Source of the DNA: Streptomyces sp. XM4193
Lineage (GTDB): Bacteria > Actinomycetota > Actinomycetes > Streptomycetales > Streptomycetaceae
Length of the DNA stretch: 64,000 nt
Assembly (NCBI RefSeq): GCF_023072595.1
Contig: NZ_JALLGK010000003.1
Location: 310,001 to 374,000 of the forward strand
Direction: 5' to 3'
Shown here: positions 36,020 through 44,282 of the stretch, one piece after another
How positions within the stretch are numbered: position 1 is the stretch's first letter
How the letters are laid out: each line of letters starts with the position of its first letter
Position numbers and translations under genes: made by a program
The notes under the pieces: generated by a model
What the model was told of the DNA's origin: nothing
Databases searched by the model: none
What the model saw: the letters and a program-made list of their open reading frames with translations, nothing else

Positions 36020-37486
36020 TCAGGACTGCCGAACGCCGTCCGAACCGCCCTGCTCCCGGGCCGACTCGGCCGCCTGCGCCGCCGCACTGCCGGGACGCTT
36101 GCGCGCGACCCAGCCCTCGATGTTCCGCTGCTGGCCGCGCGCCACCGCCAGCGAACCGGCGGGCACGTCCCGGGTGATGACCGAACCCGCCGCGGTGTAC
36201 GCGCCGTCGCCGACCGAGACGGGAGCCACGAACATGTTGTCCGAGCCGGTCTTGCAGTGCGATCCGATCGTGGTGTGGTGCTTGGCCTCGCCGTCGTAGT
36301 TCACGAAGACGCTCGCCGCACCGATGTTGGTGTGGTCGCCGATCGTCGCGTCGCCCACGTAGCTCAGATGCGGCACCTTGGTGCCCTCGCCGATCGTGGC
36401 GTTCTTCATCTCCACGTACGTCCCGGCCTTCGCCCCCGGCCCCAGCGAGGTGCCCGGGCGCAGATAGGCGTACGGACCCACTCCCGCTCCGGCGCCGACC
36501 CGGCTCTGCACCGCGACGGTGTTGACCACCGTCGCACCCTCGCCGACCTCGGTGTCCGTCAGCCTCGTGTTCGGTCCGACCTCGCAGCCGGCCGACAGGT
36601 GGGTGCGGCCCAGGAGTTGGGTGCCCGGGTGGACGACCGCGTCCGGCTCGACGGTGACCCGCACGTCGATCCAGGTGCTCGCGGGGTCGACCACGGTCAC
36701 GCCGGCGAGCATCGCCGCCTCCAGCAGGCGGTCGTTGAGCAGCCTGCGCGCCTGCGCCAGCTGGACCCGGTTGTTGATGCCGGCGATCTCCCGGTGGTCG
36801 CCCGCCGTCGAGGCCCCCACCCGGTGCCCGGCCTCGCGCAGGATGCCGAGCACGTCGGTGAGGTACTCCTCGCCCTGGCTGTTGTCCGTGCTCACGCTGC
36901 CCAGGGCGTCGCCCAGCAGCTCCGCGTCGAAGGCGAACACCCCGGAGTTGATCTCGCGGATCGCCAACTGCGCCCGGTCGGCGTCCTTGTGCTCGACGAT
37001 CGCCGTGACGCTGCCGTCCTCGGCGCGGACGATGCGCCCGTAGCCGGTGGCGTCCGGCACCTCCGCGGAGAGCACCGTCACCGCGTTGCCCTCGCTCTCG
37101 TGGGTCTCGGCGAGCGAACGCAGCGTGGCGCCGGTGAGCAGCGGGGTGTCACCGCACACGACGACGAGCGTCCCGCGCGGGCGCACCCCCTCGGCGGCCA
37201 GCGCCTCCAGCCCCATCCGCACCGCGTGCCCCGTGCCGTTCTGCTGGTCCTGAACGGCCGTGCGCACCTCGCCGTCCAGCGCGCCCAGGTGTGCGGAGAC
37301 CTCCTCCCGGGCGTGACCGACGACCACCACCAGGTGCTCGGGGTCCAGTTCGCGGGAGGCGGCGACCACATGGCCGACGAGGGAGAGACCGCAGATCTCG
37401 TGCAGGACCTTCGGCTTCGTCGACCGCATACGGGTCCCCTCACCCGCGGCGAGGACGACGACGGCTGCGGGGCGTTTGGCGCTCAC
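36020..37486 (-). CDS. glmU: Bifunctional GlcNAc-1-phosphate uridylyltransferase / glucosamine-1-phosphate acetyltransferase
   Basis: 488 residues. It makes UDP-GlcNAc for peptidoglycan. The N-terminal uridylyltransferase has VVLAAGEGTRMRSTKPKVLH, QQNGTGHAV and CGDTPLLT. The C-terminal left-handed beta-helix acetyltransferase has PGTQLLGRTHLSAGCEVGPN, GTYVEMKNATIGEG, SYVGDATIGDHTNIGA and NYDGEAKHHTTIGS. GTG 37486 is followed directly by conserved sequence. The C-terminal ~25 residues (GSAAAQAAESAREQGGSDG) form a disordered tail common in actinobacteria. Confidence 0.97.
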   Translation of the reverse strand: MSAKRPAAVVVLAAGEGTRMRSTKPKVLHEICGLSLVGHVVAASRELDPEHLVVVVGHAREEVSAHLGALDGEVRTAVQDQQNGTGHAVRMGLEALAAEGVRPRGTLVVVCGDTPLLTGATLRSLAETHESEGNAVTVLSAEVPDATGYGRIVRAEDGSVTAIVEHKDADRAQLAIREINSGVFAFDAELLGDALGSVSTDNSQGEEYLTDVLGILREAGHRVGASTAGDHREIAGINNRVQLAQARRLLNDRLLEAAMLAGVTVVDPASTWIDVRVTVEPDAVVHPGTQLLGRTHLSAGCEVGPNTRLTDTEVGEGATVVNTVAVQSRVGAGAGVGPYAYLRPGTSLGPGAKAGTYVEMKNATIGEGTKVPHLSYVGDATIGDHTNIGAASVFVNYDGEAKHHTTIGSHCKTGSDNMFVAPVSVGDGAYTAAGSVITRDVPAGSLAVARGQQRNIEGWVARKRPGSAAAQAAESAREQGGSDGVRQS

Positions 37487-37806
37487 AGGGATGCCCTTCG
37501 GCTTCGGGTGAATGTCACCCGCAGGATACCGGCCGAACCCGCCCCGCCCGGCGCTGGCCTGCACCGGTGCGCGCCGCCGCACGGCCGGTGCGCGGGGCGC
37601 CGCGCACCGCCCGCCCGCCGCGGGGGACGCGGGACGCGAGGAGGCGTGCGGCGCGCATCGGCGCCACGTCGGCCGGGGTACGAGCGGGGCGTGCGGTGGG
37701 GCGCGAACCGGGGCGTGCGGTGCCGGCGCGAACCGGTGGCGCGGCGGCGCGCGGTCGGCGGCGCTGCGGGGGCCGGTCGGTGGGCCGGTCGACCGGGGGA
37801 GCGCGC
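37487..37806. other. 320-bp gap with long imperfect direct repeats
   Basis: No gene supported. A GGGGCGTGCGGTG motif followed by GCGCGAACCGG occurs twice between ~37686 and 37735, so about 25 bp is duplicated in tandem. The glmU promoter should be near 37487-37560. Confidence 0.45.
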
Positions 37807-38712
37807 TCAGCGGTGGTCGGCGCCGACCGTTCGGCGGGCCGGACGGCCGGAGAGCTCGGCCAACATCCCCTGCACGGACCGCAGATGGCCGTTCAGCTCG
37901 GCACGGCGTTCGGTGCTGCGGCGCTGCGAACGCTCCACCTCGGCCCGTACCAGCTCGGCCCGGGCCGCCGCCTCGGTCAGCACCTCGGCGGCCCGGGCCT
38001 CGGCGTCCTCGCGCTGGTGCCGGGCGCTCTCCTCGGCCTCCGCGTACGCGCGCCGGGCCGCGGCCCAGGCCCGTTCGCCGCGTTCGGTGAGGGCCGAGAC
38101 ATGTGCCTGCCCCTCCACCTCCCGGCGCGACAACTCCCGGACGAGGGCCTCCCAGCGCTCGCGGTGCTCGCGCTGCTGGTTGGCCAGCAGCGCCGCGCCC
38201 CGGCGGCGCGCCTCCGCCACCCGCGCCCGTCCCGACTCCTCGGTCTCCGCCGCGTCCGCCCGCGTCACGGCCAGCGCCTCCCGGGCCGCCGCCCGGGCCT
38301 GCCGCACCGCGTCCTTCGCCCGAGCCCGGGCCTGCGCCCGCCGGCACTCGGCGGCCTCCTCCGCCCGGGTGCACCGGGACTGCCCGTCCTCGCGCGCCGC
38401 CGCCCGCTGCTCCGCCGCGTCGGCCGCCGCCGCCCGCGCGATCCCGGCCGCCTCGGCCTCCGCCTCGCGCAGCAGCGCCCGCGCGCGCCCGCCGAGCGCT
38501 TCGAAGGTCGGCTCGGGCAGGGTCGCCACCGCGCCGCGCAGACGTTCGGTCTCCTCCGTCAACTCCCGCGCCAGCACCGCGAGTCGGCCCTCCTGCTCCC
38601 GCAGTTCCGCGCACTCCCGCTCCAGCGCCGCCACCCGCTCGTCGACCTGCGCGGGCCGGTAACCACGGCCGCGTACCACCGAGAACCCGTGCGGAGACTG
38701 ATCCGAAGCCAA
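37807..38712 (-). CDS. Long coiled-coil protein (DivIVA/FilP/AbpS-like)
   Basis: 301 residues, almost entirely Ala/Arg/Glu-rich helix with heptad character from ~25 to 285 (for example RARALLREAEAEAAGIARAA, AEARAAEVLTEAAARAELVR). The N-terminus GFSVVRGRGYRPAQVDERVA resembles the membrane-tip segment of DivIVA-type proteins. Streptomyces homologues are often labelled cellulose-binding protein (AbpS), but no carbohydrate-binding domain is visible. A cytoskeletal or polar-growth role like FilP/Scy is a reasonable inference only. It sits upstream of glmU on the same strand. Confidence 0.7.
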   Translation of the reverse strand: MASDQSPHGFSVVRGRGYRPAQVDERVAALERECAELREQEGRLAVLARELTEETERLRGAVATLPEPTFEALGGRARALLREAEAEAAGIARAAAADAAEQRAAAREDGQSRCTRAEEAAECRRAQARARAKDAVRQARAAAREALAVTRADAAETEESGRARVAEARRRGAALLANQQREHRERWEALVRELSRREVEGQAHVSALTERGERAWAAARRAYAEAEESARHQREDAEARAAEVLTEAAARAELVRAEVERSQRRSTERRAELNGHLRSVQGMLAELSGRPARRTVGADHR

Positions 38713-38852
38713 TGCGAGCCCCTCACCTGGACGACTGCGCCGCCTCCCCGCAACAGGGCAGAACCCACAGAGGGTGCGATTCGCCCATAGCGTGACAGTA
38801 CGGCCTAACCGGTCTCCAAGGATGGGGCATCAGCGGCCCCCGAACACGTACG

Positions 38853-38896
38853 GCACCCCGGTCGCCGCGGGTGTGTCTCGGCGGCAACCGGGGTGC
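38853..38896. terminator. Terminator after the YrhB/SUKH fusion gene
   Basis: Outer 10-bp stem GCACCCCGGT (38853-38862) with ACCGGGGTGC (38887-38896), continued inward by CGCCG/CGGCG across a 3-nt bulge. It lies 40 bp beyond the leftward stop at 38936. Confidence 0.7.
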
Positions 38897-38935
38897 GGCG
38901 CAGTGGAGTTAGCGGTGGAGCCGCGGCGTGCGCGC

Positions 38936-41605
38936 CTACAGCAGGCCGTCCCACAGCTGTTCGAGGATGACCGACCACCAGGTCTCGGTGGAACCCAGCG
39001 CCGCCGGGTCCAGAGCCGCCAACTGCTGCTGGAAGTCCACCGTCCAGCGGCCCGCCTGGTCCGGTGTGAGCCCGTACCGAAGCGGCCACATCCGGCCCAG
39101 CATCGCCAACGAACGAGCGAACTCCGGCAGGCCCGTGTTGACGAACTGCGGCGTCGCCGGCTGTCCGTCCGGCGAGCCCTCCAGCGGCACCGCCACGATG
39201 TGCGCCGTGCCGTACTGCACACAGATCTGGCGCCCGTAGTCGTTGCCCATCACCAAGTACGAACCCGCGTCCGAGCCCGGCTGCACGCCGCGCTCCTGCG
39301 CCAGCTCCGCCAACGTCGGTATCGGCCGCCCCGGCTGCGCCTGCGCCCAGAAGAACGGCGGCACCTCCAGCGGCAGTCCGGACCACATCAGCGTCTGCGC
39401 CACCACGTCCGGCACGCCCTGCCGGGAGACCGCCATCTGGTCGAAGCGGAACATCCCCTGCCCGAACGCCTGGCCCAACTCGTGCCCGATTCCGTCCAGC
39501 GGAATCGGCGGTGCCTGCTGCACCGGCATCAGCGCAGCCCGCACCGGCGCGTGCCGAGCGGGCGCGTCCGCCACCTGGTGCAACTCGCCCTGGTGCTCGA
39601 CCAGATGACGCATGCCCTGCTGCCGGGAGGCGTGGTCGCGCCCGTACGGAGCGGTGTGCGAGATCCGCACCTGGGGCCAGGCCTCCTTGACCATGCGCGC
39701 GCAGTAGCCACCGGGCAGGTCGCAGCACTCCAGCTCGGTGTGCAGCTCCAGGACCTGCTCCGGCGGAATGTTCATCCCGCGCAGCTCCTGCATGATCTGC
39801 CACTCGGGGTGCGGCAGCCCGGGCGCCGCTCGACGGATGAGCTTCTGCTCGCTGCCGTCCGGAGCGCGGTAGGTGAGCACCGCCATGTACCCGGGGCCGA
39901 CGAGCGGCTGCCCCGCCTGCGGCTGGTAGCCGCCCTGGGGCGGCTGCGGGTGGTGGCCGGACTGCCCGTGCTGTACGTGCTGCCCGTGCTGGCCGTGTCC
40001 CTGCGGGGGCCCGGCGGGGCCGGTCGGTCCGGCAGGTCCGGTCGGTCCGGCGAGCATCGTCGCGGCGTGGTGGACGCCGCCCGAACCACCCGGCGCACCG
40101 GGGGAGTTGGGCGGCGACGGCGGCTGCGGGCCACCGGTCGCACCCGGATCGGCGAGCATCGTCGCCGCGTGGTGCACCCCGCCCGAACCGCCGGACGAGG
40201 GGTCGGCGGGCGGGGGAGCGGTGCCCTGGCCGGGCTGGAGCCCCTGCCCGCCCTGGCTCGCCACCTCGTCGGCGGACACCAACTGCGTGGGCTCGTACGC
40301 CTTTCCGGCCGCGGCTGCGCCCGGCGCGCCGGACGGGCTGCCCGCCGCCGGCCGGGCGCCCGGGGTGCCCGGAGCGCTGGGCGGGGGCGGCACGGAGCGT
40401 CCGCCCGCCCCGCGCGACGGCCGCGCCGTGCGTCCGGGCGCCGGGGGCGCCGGACGCGGCGCACCGCTGGTCGGTATGTCCGCCATGTCCGCCGCGTCGC
40501 CCGTTGCGGAAGGGGCGGGCGGTGCGGGCGGGGGTGTGCCGCCGGCCATCATCCCGGGGTCGGCGAGCATCGTCGCCGCGTGGTGCACCCCGCCCGGTCC
40601 GCTGTCGGAAGCACCCGAACCCGCCGGGGGCTCGCCGGAGTCGGCCGGCCCCGGCGCCGGGGCAGCCTGCGGGGACTCGGCCGGTGGCGCCTGCGGAGCG
40701 GGCTGAGACGGCTGGTCCGGCGCGTCGGACCGCTTGTACGCGGGTGACAGCCGGGTCACCGGCAAGCCGCTGCCGTCCGGCAGCAGTTGTGTCTTGGCCT
40801 CGGTGCTGTACCGGCCGTCGGCGGTCTGCCCGCCCTCGTCCTCGTCCTGGTCGCTGCCGCTGATCGGCGGCGCGAAGACCGTCGCCGGCGGCGCGACCGA
40901 GGGGCCCGAACCCGAATCGGAGGTGTCCGCCCAGGAGACCGCGCCGGAGGACGGCGAGGACCAGGCGGCGGGCGGCGGCGTCGCGGGCGCGGACTGCGGC
41001 GCGGCGGGCGGAGGTGTGGCGGGCGGGGGCGCGGCAGGCGGCATCGACGGCGGCGGTGTCGCGGGCGCGGGGCCGGCGGACGGCGGGGGCGTCGACAGGA
41101 CCGGCCCGCTGCCCCAACCGCCCGTGCCCGCACCGGAGTCGGCGCCCGTACCGGAACCGGCACCCGTACCGGAGTCGGCGCCCGCGGGCGTGGACGAGCC
41201 GGCCGGGCTGCGCGTACCCGTGCGGTTGTCGGGGACGCCCATCCGGTCCGCGGCCTCCTGCAACCAGTCCGGCGGCGACAGCAGGAAGGACGTCGACTCC
41301 AGATCCACCCGCTTCGGCGGCTCGGGCGCCGGAGGCGCGGCGGCCCCGGAACCGTAGGACTCCTCGTACCGCCGCACCACCTCCTCCGGCGGCAGCGCCG
41401 GCCACAGCGTCGTATCGCCGCTGTCCCGCGCGATCACCAGCCGTGCCGCACCGCCGTCGGAGGTCGGACCGTCCGCCCGGTCCTGCGCCCACACCACGTA
41501 GCCGAGATCGAACTCCAGCACCTGCACCTCACGGTGCTGGTACGCCGGCACACCGCCGTTGACCCAGTGCTCGGCGCGCTCGCGCGCCTGTGCGAGTGTC
41601 ACCAT
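38936..41605 (-). CDS. Large fusion protein: YrhB/Imm35-like N-terminus, disordered linker, deaminase-like segment, SUKH-4-like C-terminus
   Basis: 889 residues. Residues 1-~85 (MVTLAQARERAEHWVNGGVP, VVWAQDRAD, WPALPPEEVVRRYEESYG) resemble the YrhB/Imm35 immunity fold. Residues ~130-570 are a Pro/Ala/Gly-rich linker with GGVHHAATMLA three times (~335, ~472, ~507) plus KTQLLPDG and PTQLVSAD. Then YMAVLTYRAPDGSEQKLIRR, an H-x-E (HPEW, ~598) and a Cys cluster ECCDLPGGYC (~624-633) suggest a deaminase-superfamily segment. The last ~170 residues (PIPTLAELAQERGVQPGSDA, YLVMGNDYGRQICVQYGTAH) fit SUKH-4-type immunity proteins. It follows the SMI1/KNR4 gene by 6 nt. Such fusions are known in Streptomyces but their role is unproven; domain calls are by eye. 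Confidence 0.7.
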   Translation of the reverse strand: MVTLAQARERAEHWVNGGVPAYQHREVQVLEFDLGYVVWAQDRADGPTSDGGAARLVIARDSGDTTLWPALPPEEVVRRYEESYGSGAAAPPAPEPPKRVDLESTSFLLSPPDWLQEAADRMGVPDNRTGTRSPAGSSTPAGADSGTGAGSGTGADSGAGTGGWGSGPVLSTPPPSAGPAPATPPPSMPPAAPPPATPPPAAPQSAPATPPPAAWSSPSSGAVSWADTSDSGSGPSVAPPATVFAPPISGSDQDEDEGGQTADGRYSTEAKTQLLPDGSGLPVTRLSPAYKRSDAPDQPSQPAPQAPPAESPQAAPAPGPADSGEPPAGSGASDSGPGGVHHAATMLADPGMMAGGTPPPAPPAPSATGDAADMADIPTSGAPRPAPPAPGRTARPSRGAGGRSVPPPPSAPGTPGARPAAGSPSGAPGAAAAGKAYEPTQLVSADEVASQGGQGLQPGQGTAPPPADPSSGGSGGVHHAATMLADPGATGGPQPPSPPNSPGAPGGSGGVHHAATMLAGPTGPAGPTGPAGPPQGHGQHGQHVQHGQSGHHPQPPQGGYQPQAGQPLVGPGYMAVLTYRAPDGSEQKLIRRAAPGLPHPEWQIMQELRGMNIPPEQVLELHTELECCDLPGGYCARMVKEAWPQVRISHTAPYGRDHASRQQGMRHLVEHQGELHQVADAPARHAPVRAALMPVQQAPPIPLDGIGHELGQAFGQGMFRFDQMAVSRQGVPDVVAQTLMWSGLPLEVPPFFWAQAQPGRPIPTLAELAQERGVQPGSDAGSYLVMGNDYGRQICVQYGTAHIVAVPLEGSPDGQPATPQFVNTGLPEFARSLAMLGRMWPLRYGLTPDQAGRWTVDFQQQLAALDPAALGSTETWWSVILEQLWDGLL

Positions 41606-41611
41606 CAGCCC

Positions 41612-42589
41612 TCACCCCTCCACCGGGACGGCGCGGGCGAAGCCGCCGTCCACCATCAGGTCGGCCACGGTCTCCAGCTCCGGGGGATTGCCCGCGAGCC
41701 GCAGCAGGAACGCGTCGAAGTCCGCGCCGCACGGCAGCAGCAGCTCCGCCATCCGCTCCGGCATCGGCACCCCGTCCCGGTCGCGCGCGTCGTCGTACGG
41801 ACTGAACCACACCGAGCCGATGCCCTCGCCGCGCACCTTCACCGCCAGCACACCGCCCTGTACGAAGGCCACCCCGAGGTAGTCCTTCGTCAGGTGATCG
41901 CGCAGGCACTTGTTGATGTACACCAGGTCGTCCACCGCCGACTCCTCGCGCACCGTGAAGAACGGCTGGTCCAGCAGCATCCCCAGCTCGGGGTCGAGCG
42001 CCACTCCGGCGGGAGCGTGCCCGCCGGCCGCCTTGAGGAAGGACCGGTAGGCGCCCGGCAGCCGGTAGCCGAGCAACTCCTCGGCGTGCACGACGCGTTC
42101 CTCCGGCACCGCGGGCTCCCGCGGCACCTCGAACCGCACCGGCCGGGTCGCCTCCAGCGGCCGGGTGCCCCGCTTGGTGTGGTCCACCACCGCGGTCGCC
42201 AGCCCCGCGTGGTGCCGCAGCAGCGCCTTCACCTCGGCCGGCACCAACTCCAACCGACGGCTGCCCAGCACGTGGTGCCAGGAGAAGCCGTGCGGAGTGG
42301 CCACCGACGGCAGACCGCGCCACAACTCGTGCCCGGAGGCGTGCAGCGCGGCGTTCGCCGACACGTAGTCCGTCAGCCGCAGCTCGTCCACCCCGAAACC
42401 CTCGGGCGGCTCCGCCACCTCCGCCGCCGCGCGCGCGTACGGGGAGAACACCGGGGACCCGGCCGCGTCCACCCGCACACCCTGGTCGTACCGGGCGGCT
42501 CTCACGGGGTCGGGAAACCGCACGAGCTGGCCGGCGTAGGTCCCGTTCGGCGGCGCGGCAGGATGCTGCCCGAGCCGACCTGTCGTCAT
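41612..42589 (-). CDS. SMI1/KNR4 (SUKH-like) family protein
   Basis: 325 residues. The central-to-C-terminal part matches SUKH proteins: HAEELLGYRLPGAYRSFLKA with the family's LP-x-xYxxFL pattern, then GVALDPELGMLLDQPFFTVR, DLVYINKCLRDHL, and YLGVAFVQGGVLAVKVRGEG ending in GSVWFSPYDDA. SUKH proteins mostly neutralise nuclease or deaminase toxins. The N-terminal ~130 residues (GTYAGQLVRFPDPVRAARYD, FSWHHVLGSRRLELVPAEVK) may be a separate domain; the WHH-like SWHHVLGSRRLELVP piece recalls the WHH/HNH nuclease motif, an observation worth testing. ATG 42589 is chosen. It heads a two-gene leftward unit. Confidence 0.75.
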   Translation of the reverse strand: MTTGRLGQHPAAPPNGTYAGQLVRFPDPVRAARYDQGVRVDAAGSPVFSPYARAAAEVAEPPEGFGVDELRLTDYVSANAALHASGHELWRGLPSVATPHGFSWHHVLGSRRLELVPAEVKALLRHHAGLATAVVDHTKRGTRPLEATRPVRFEVPREPAVPEERVVHAEELLGYRLPGAYRSFLKAAGGHAPAGVALDPELGMLLDQPFFTVREESAVDDLVYINKCLRDHLTKDYLGVAFVQGGVLAVKVRGEGIGSVWFSPYDDARDRDGVPMPERMAELLLPCGADFDAFLLRLAGNPPELETVADLMVDGGFARAVPVEG

Positions 42590-43057
42590 GCGGACTCCCT
42601 GGTGGATACGGCTGCCCCGAGGTGGGCACAGCTGTCCCGAACAGCCTAAGGCGTGGGCCCGCTTCTCCACCTTCGCGGCCTTCACCGCCTACCCTGCCAC
42701 TCCGCGGCCCTCCCCTGTCACCGAAGCGGTACAAGGGCGGTACCGCGCCCGACTACGAAAAAGTCCGAAGCTTTGGCACAGTCGGATCGACTTGACCGCA
42801 CCACGGGCCACTTCCGTCACACGGGATCGTCCACCGGAGCCGGGCGCACACCACCCCGCGCCACCGCGCACCACCGGCACCCGCACCGCGGCCAACACGC
42901 ACCGCACGCACCACGCCCGACACGCACTACACCCGACACGCACCACGCCCGACACGCACCGCACGCTTCGCACCCCACGCACACCAAGCAGCACCGGACG
43001 AAACCAGCACGGCCCGCACACCACACCGTCCGCGGGCACCACAGGAGGCACCGCTCC
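42590..43057. other. 468-bp divergent region of the SUKH/deaminase island, with 16-bp tandem repeats
   Basis: Divergent control region for the leftward SMI1-fusion pair and the rightward deaminase-SUKH-3 pair. Positions 42690-42800 are relatively A/T-rich and the likeliest promoter zone. Three tandem 16-bp units (CCCGACACGCACCACG and variants) occupy 42916-42963, within a long CAC-rich tract. No supported gene. Confidence 0.5.
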
Positions 43058-43555
43058 ATGCACGTCGCCGAGCACACCGGGGACCCCCGCATCAGCTGGG
43101 GCAGGACCGACACCTTCAGACCGGCCCCCACCCTGCACCACCGCCGCGACGGAATCCTGCCCACCACCGCCTCCGCACTCACCACCGACGGCGAGACCCT
43201 CACCAGCACCGCGAGCCGGTCCGAACTCCCGCCCGCGCACCACCCGTTGGTGCAGGAGGTACTCGACGGACTCGACCCAGCCGACCGCACCCGCCACGCC
43301 GGCCGCTGCCCCGAGGCGCTGCTGCTCACCCGCTGCCTCACCGCCGCCGACGAGGCCCGCAGCCGGCGCGCCGCCCGCAAACCCCTCACCCCCGCCGAAG
43401 CCCGCCGCGCACTCAAGGGCGCCCGACTCACCACGCGCCACCTCCGCGAGGAGGGCGACCCGCTCCACGGCAGCTACGCTCCACCGTGCCGCTCCTGCAG
43501 CGCACTCCTCGACCACTTCGGCGTACGCGCCGTCGACCCATCCACCGCGACATGA
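43058..43555 (+). CDS. YwqJ-like putative nucleic-acid/nucleotide deaminase
   Basis: 165 residues. Members of the YwqJ clade of the deaminase superfamily carry C/H-x-E plus P-C-x-x-C zinc/catalytic motifs. Here Cys84-Pro-Glu86 in HAGRCPEALLLTRCL and Pro143-Cys144-Arg-Ser-Cys147 in APPCRSCSALLDHFG fit exactly. Such domains are found as polymorphic toxin tips and as free-standing genes with SUKH partners. ATG 43058 has AGGAGG 9 nt upstream. The stop overlaps the SUKH-3-like start by 4 nt, so the two are translationally coupled. No secretion signal or toxin delivery domain is present, which argues against a classical secreted toxin. Confidence 0.8.
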   Translation: MHVAEHTGDPRISWGRTDTFRPAPTLHHRRDGILPTTASALTTDGETLTSTASRSELPPAHHPLVQEVLDGLDPADRTRHAGRCPEALLLTRCLTAADEARSRRAARKPLTPAEARRALKGARLTTRHLREEGDPLHGSYAPPCRSCSALLDHFGVRAVDPSTAT

Positions 43556-44055
43556 CCACACGCTTCTCCGTCGCCGCCGACGCGGCACTGCGCGCCGCCG
43601 GCTGGCAGCCGGGCCGCCGCGACATGCGCCAGGCCGAGATCTGGGCCGACACCCTGCGCGCCCACACCTCGCCCGGAGGCCACCGGCACGCCCTCTTCCC
43701 CGCCGCCGTCGAAGCCTGGGCCGAGTTCGGCGGGCTCCTGCTCGTCCCCACCGCACCCGGCCGCCAGATCGCGCCGACCCCCTTCGTCGTCGACCCCGCT
43801 CACGGCCTCTACTGGGCCCGCACCCTCACCGAACTCGGCCGCGCGCTCGACACCGAGATCGCGCCGCTCGGGGCGGAACGCGGCGAACACCCCGCCACCC
43901 ACGGCACCGCACTGCTCGCCATGGACATCGACGGACGCGTCTACAGCCTCGACCACAGCGGCGACTACTACCTCGGCGCGGACATCGAGACCGCGCTCAC
44001 CACCCTGGTGGACGGCGTGCGCCCGGCCCGACTCACCCTCGCCGAGACCGTCTGA
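43552..44055 (+). CDS. SUKH-3-like putative immunity protein
   Basis: 167 residues. Features of the SUKH-3 family are an N-terminal AADAALRAAGWQPGRR, AVEAWAEFGGLLLVPTAPGR, FVVDPAHGLYW, and a C-terminal HGTALLAMDIDGRVYSLDHS followed by DYYLGADIETALTTLVDGVRP. Family members are proposed to bind and block nuclease/deaminase effectors. Its start overlaps the deaminase stop by 4 nt, the expected arrangement for a cognate pair. The interaction itself is inferred. Confidence 0.8.
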   Translation: MTTRFSVAADAALRAAGWQPGRRDMRQAEIWADTLRAHTSPGGHRHALFPAAVEAWAEFGGLLLVPTAPGRQIAPTPFVVDPAHGLYWARTLTELGRALDTEIAPLGAERGEHPATHGTALLAMDIDGRVYSLDHSGDYYLGADIETALTTLVDGVRPARLTLAETV

Positions 44056-44282
44056 CCCCGCCCCGCCCCGACCCGCCGCTCCGGACCGGCGCGCCCGACC
44101 TGCCCGGCGGGGCGGGGCGTGCCCGGCGCGCCCGACCTGCCCGGCGCGCCCGGCCTCCAGCCCGGCGCTCGGCGGGGCGTGCCCGGCCGCCCGGCGAGCG
44201 CCCGGTTCGAAGCCCGGTGTCCCCGCGCCCACCCGTACGCGGACCGTGCTCCGGCGCGCCGGTACTGCTGCCCGCCCGCCCC
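44056..44282. repeat. Imperfect repeats between SUKH-3 gene and histidine kinase
   Basis: The 227-bp convergent gap is filled with variants of GCGCGCCCGACCTGCCCGGC and GGGGCGTGCCCGG (two to three copies each, 44089-44190). No hairpin stands out as the terminator. Confidence 0.45.
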
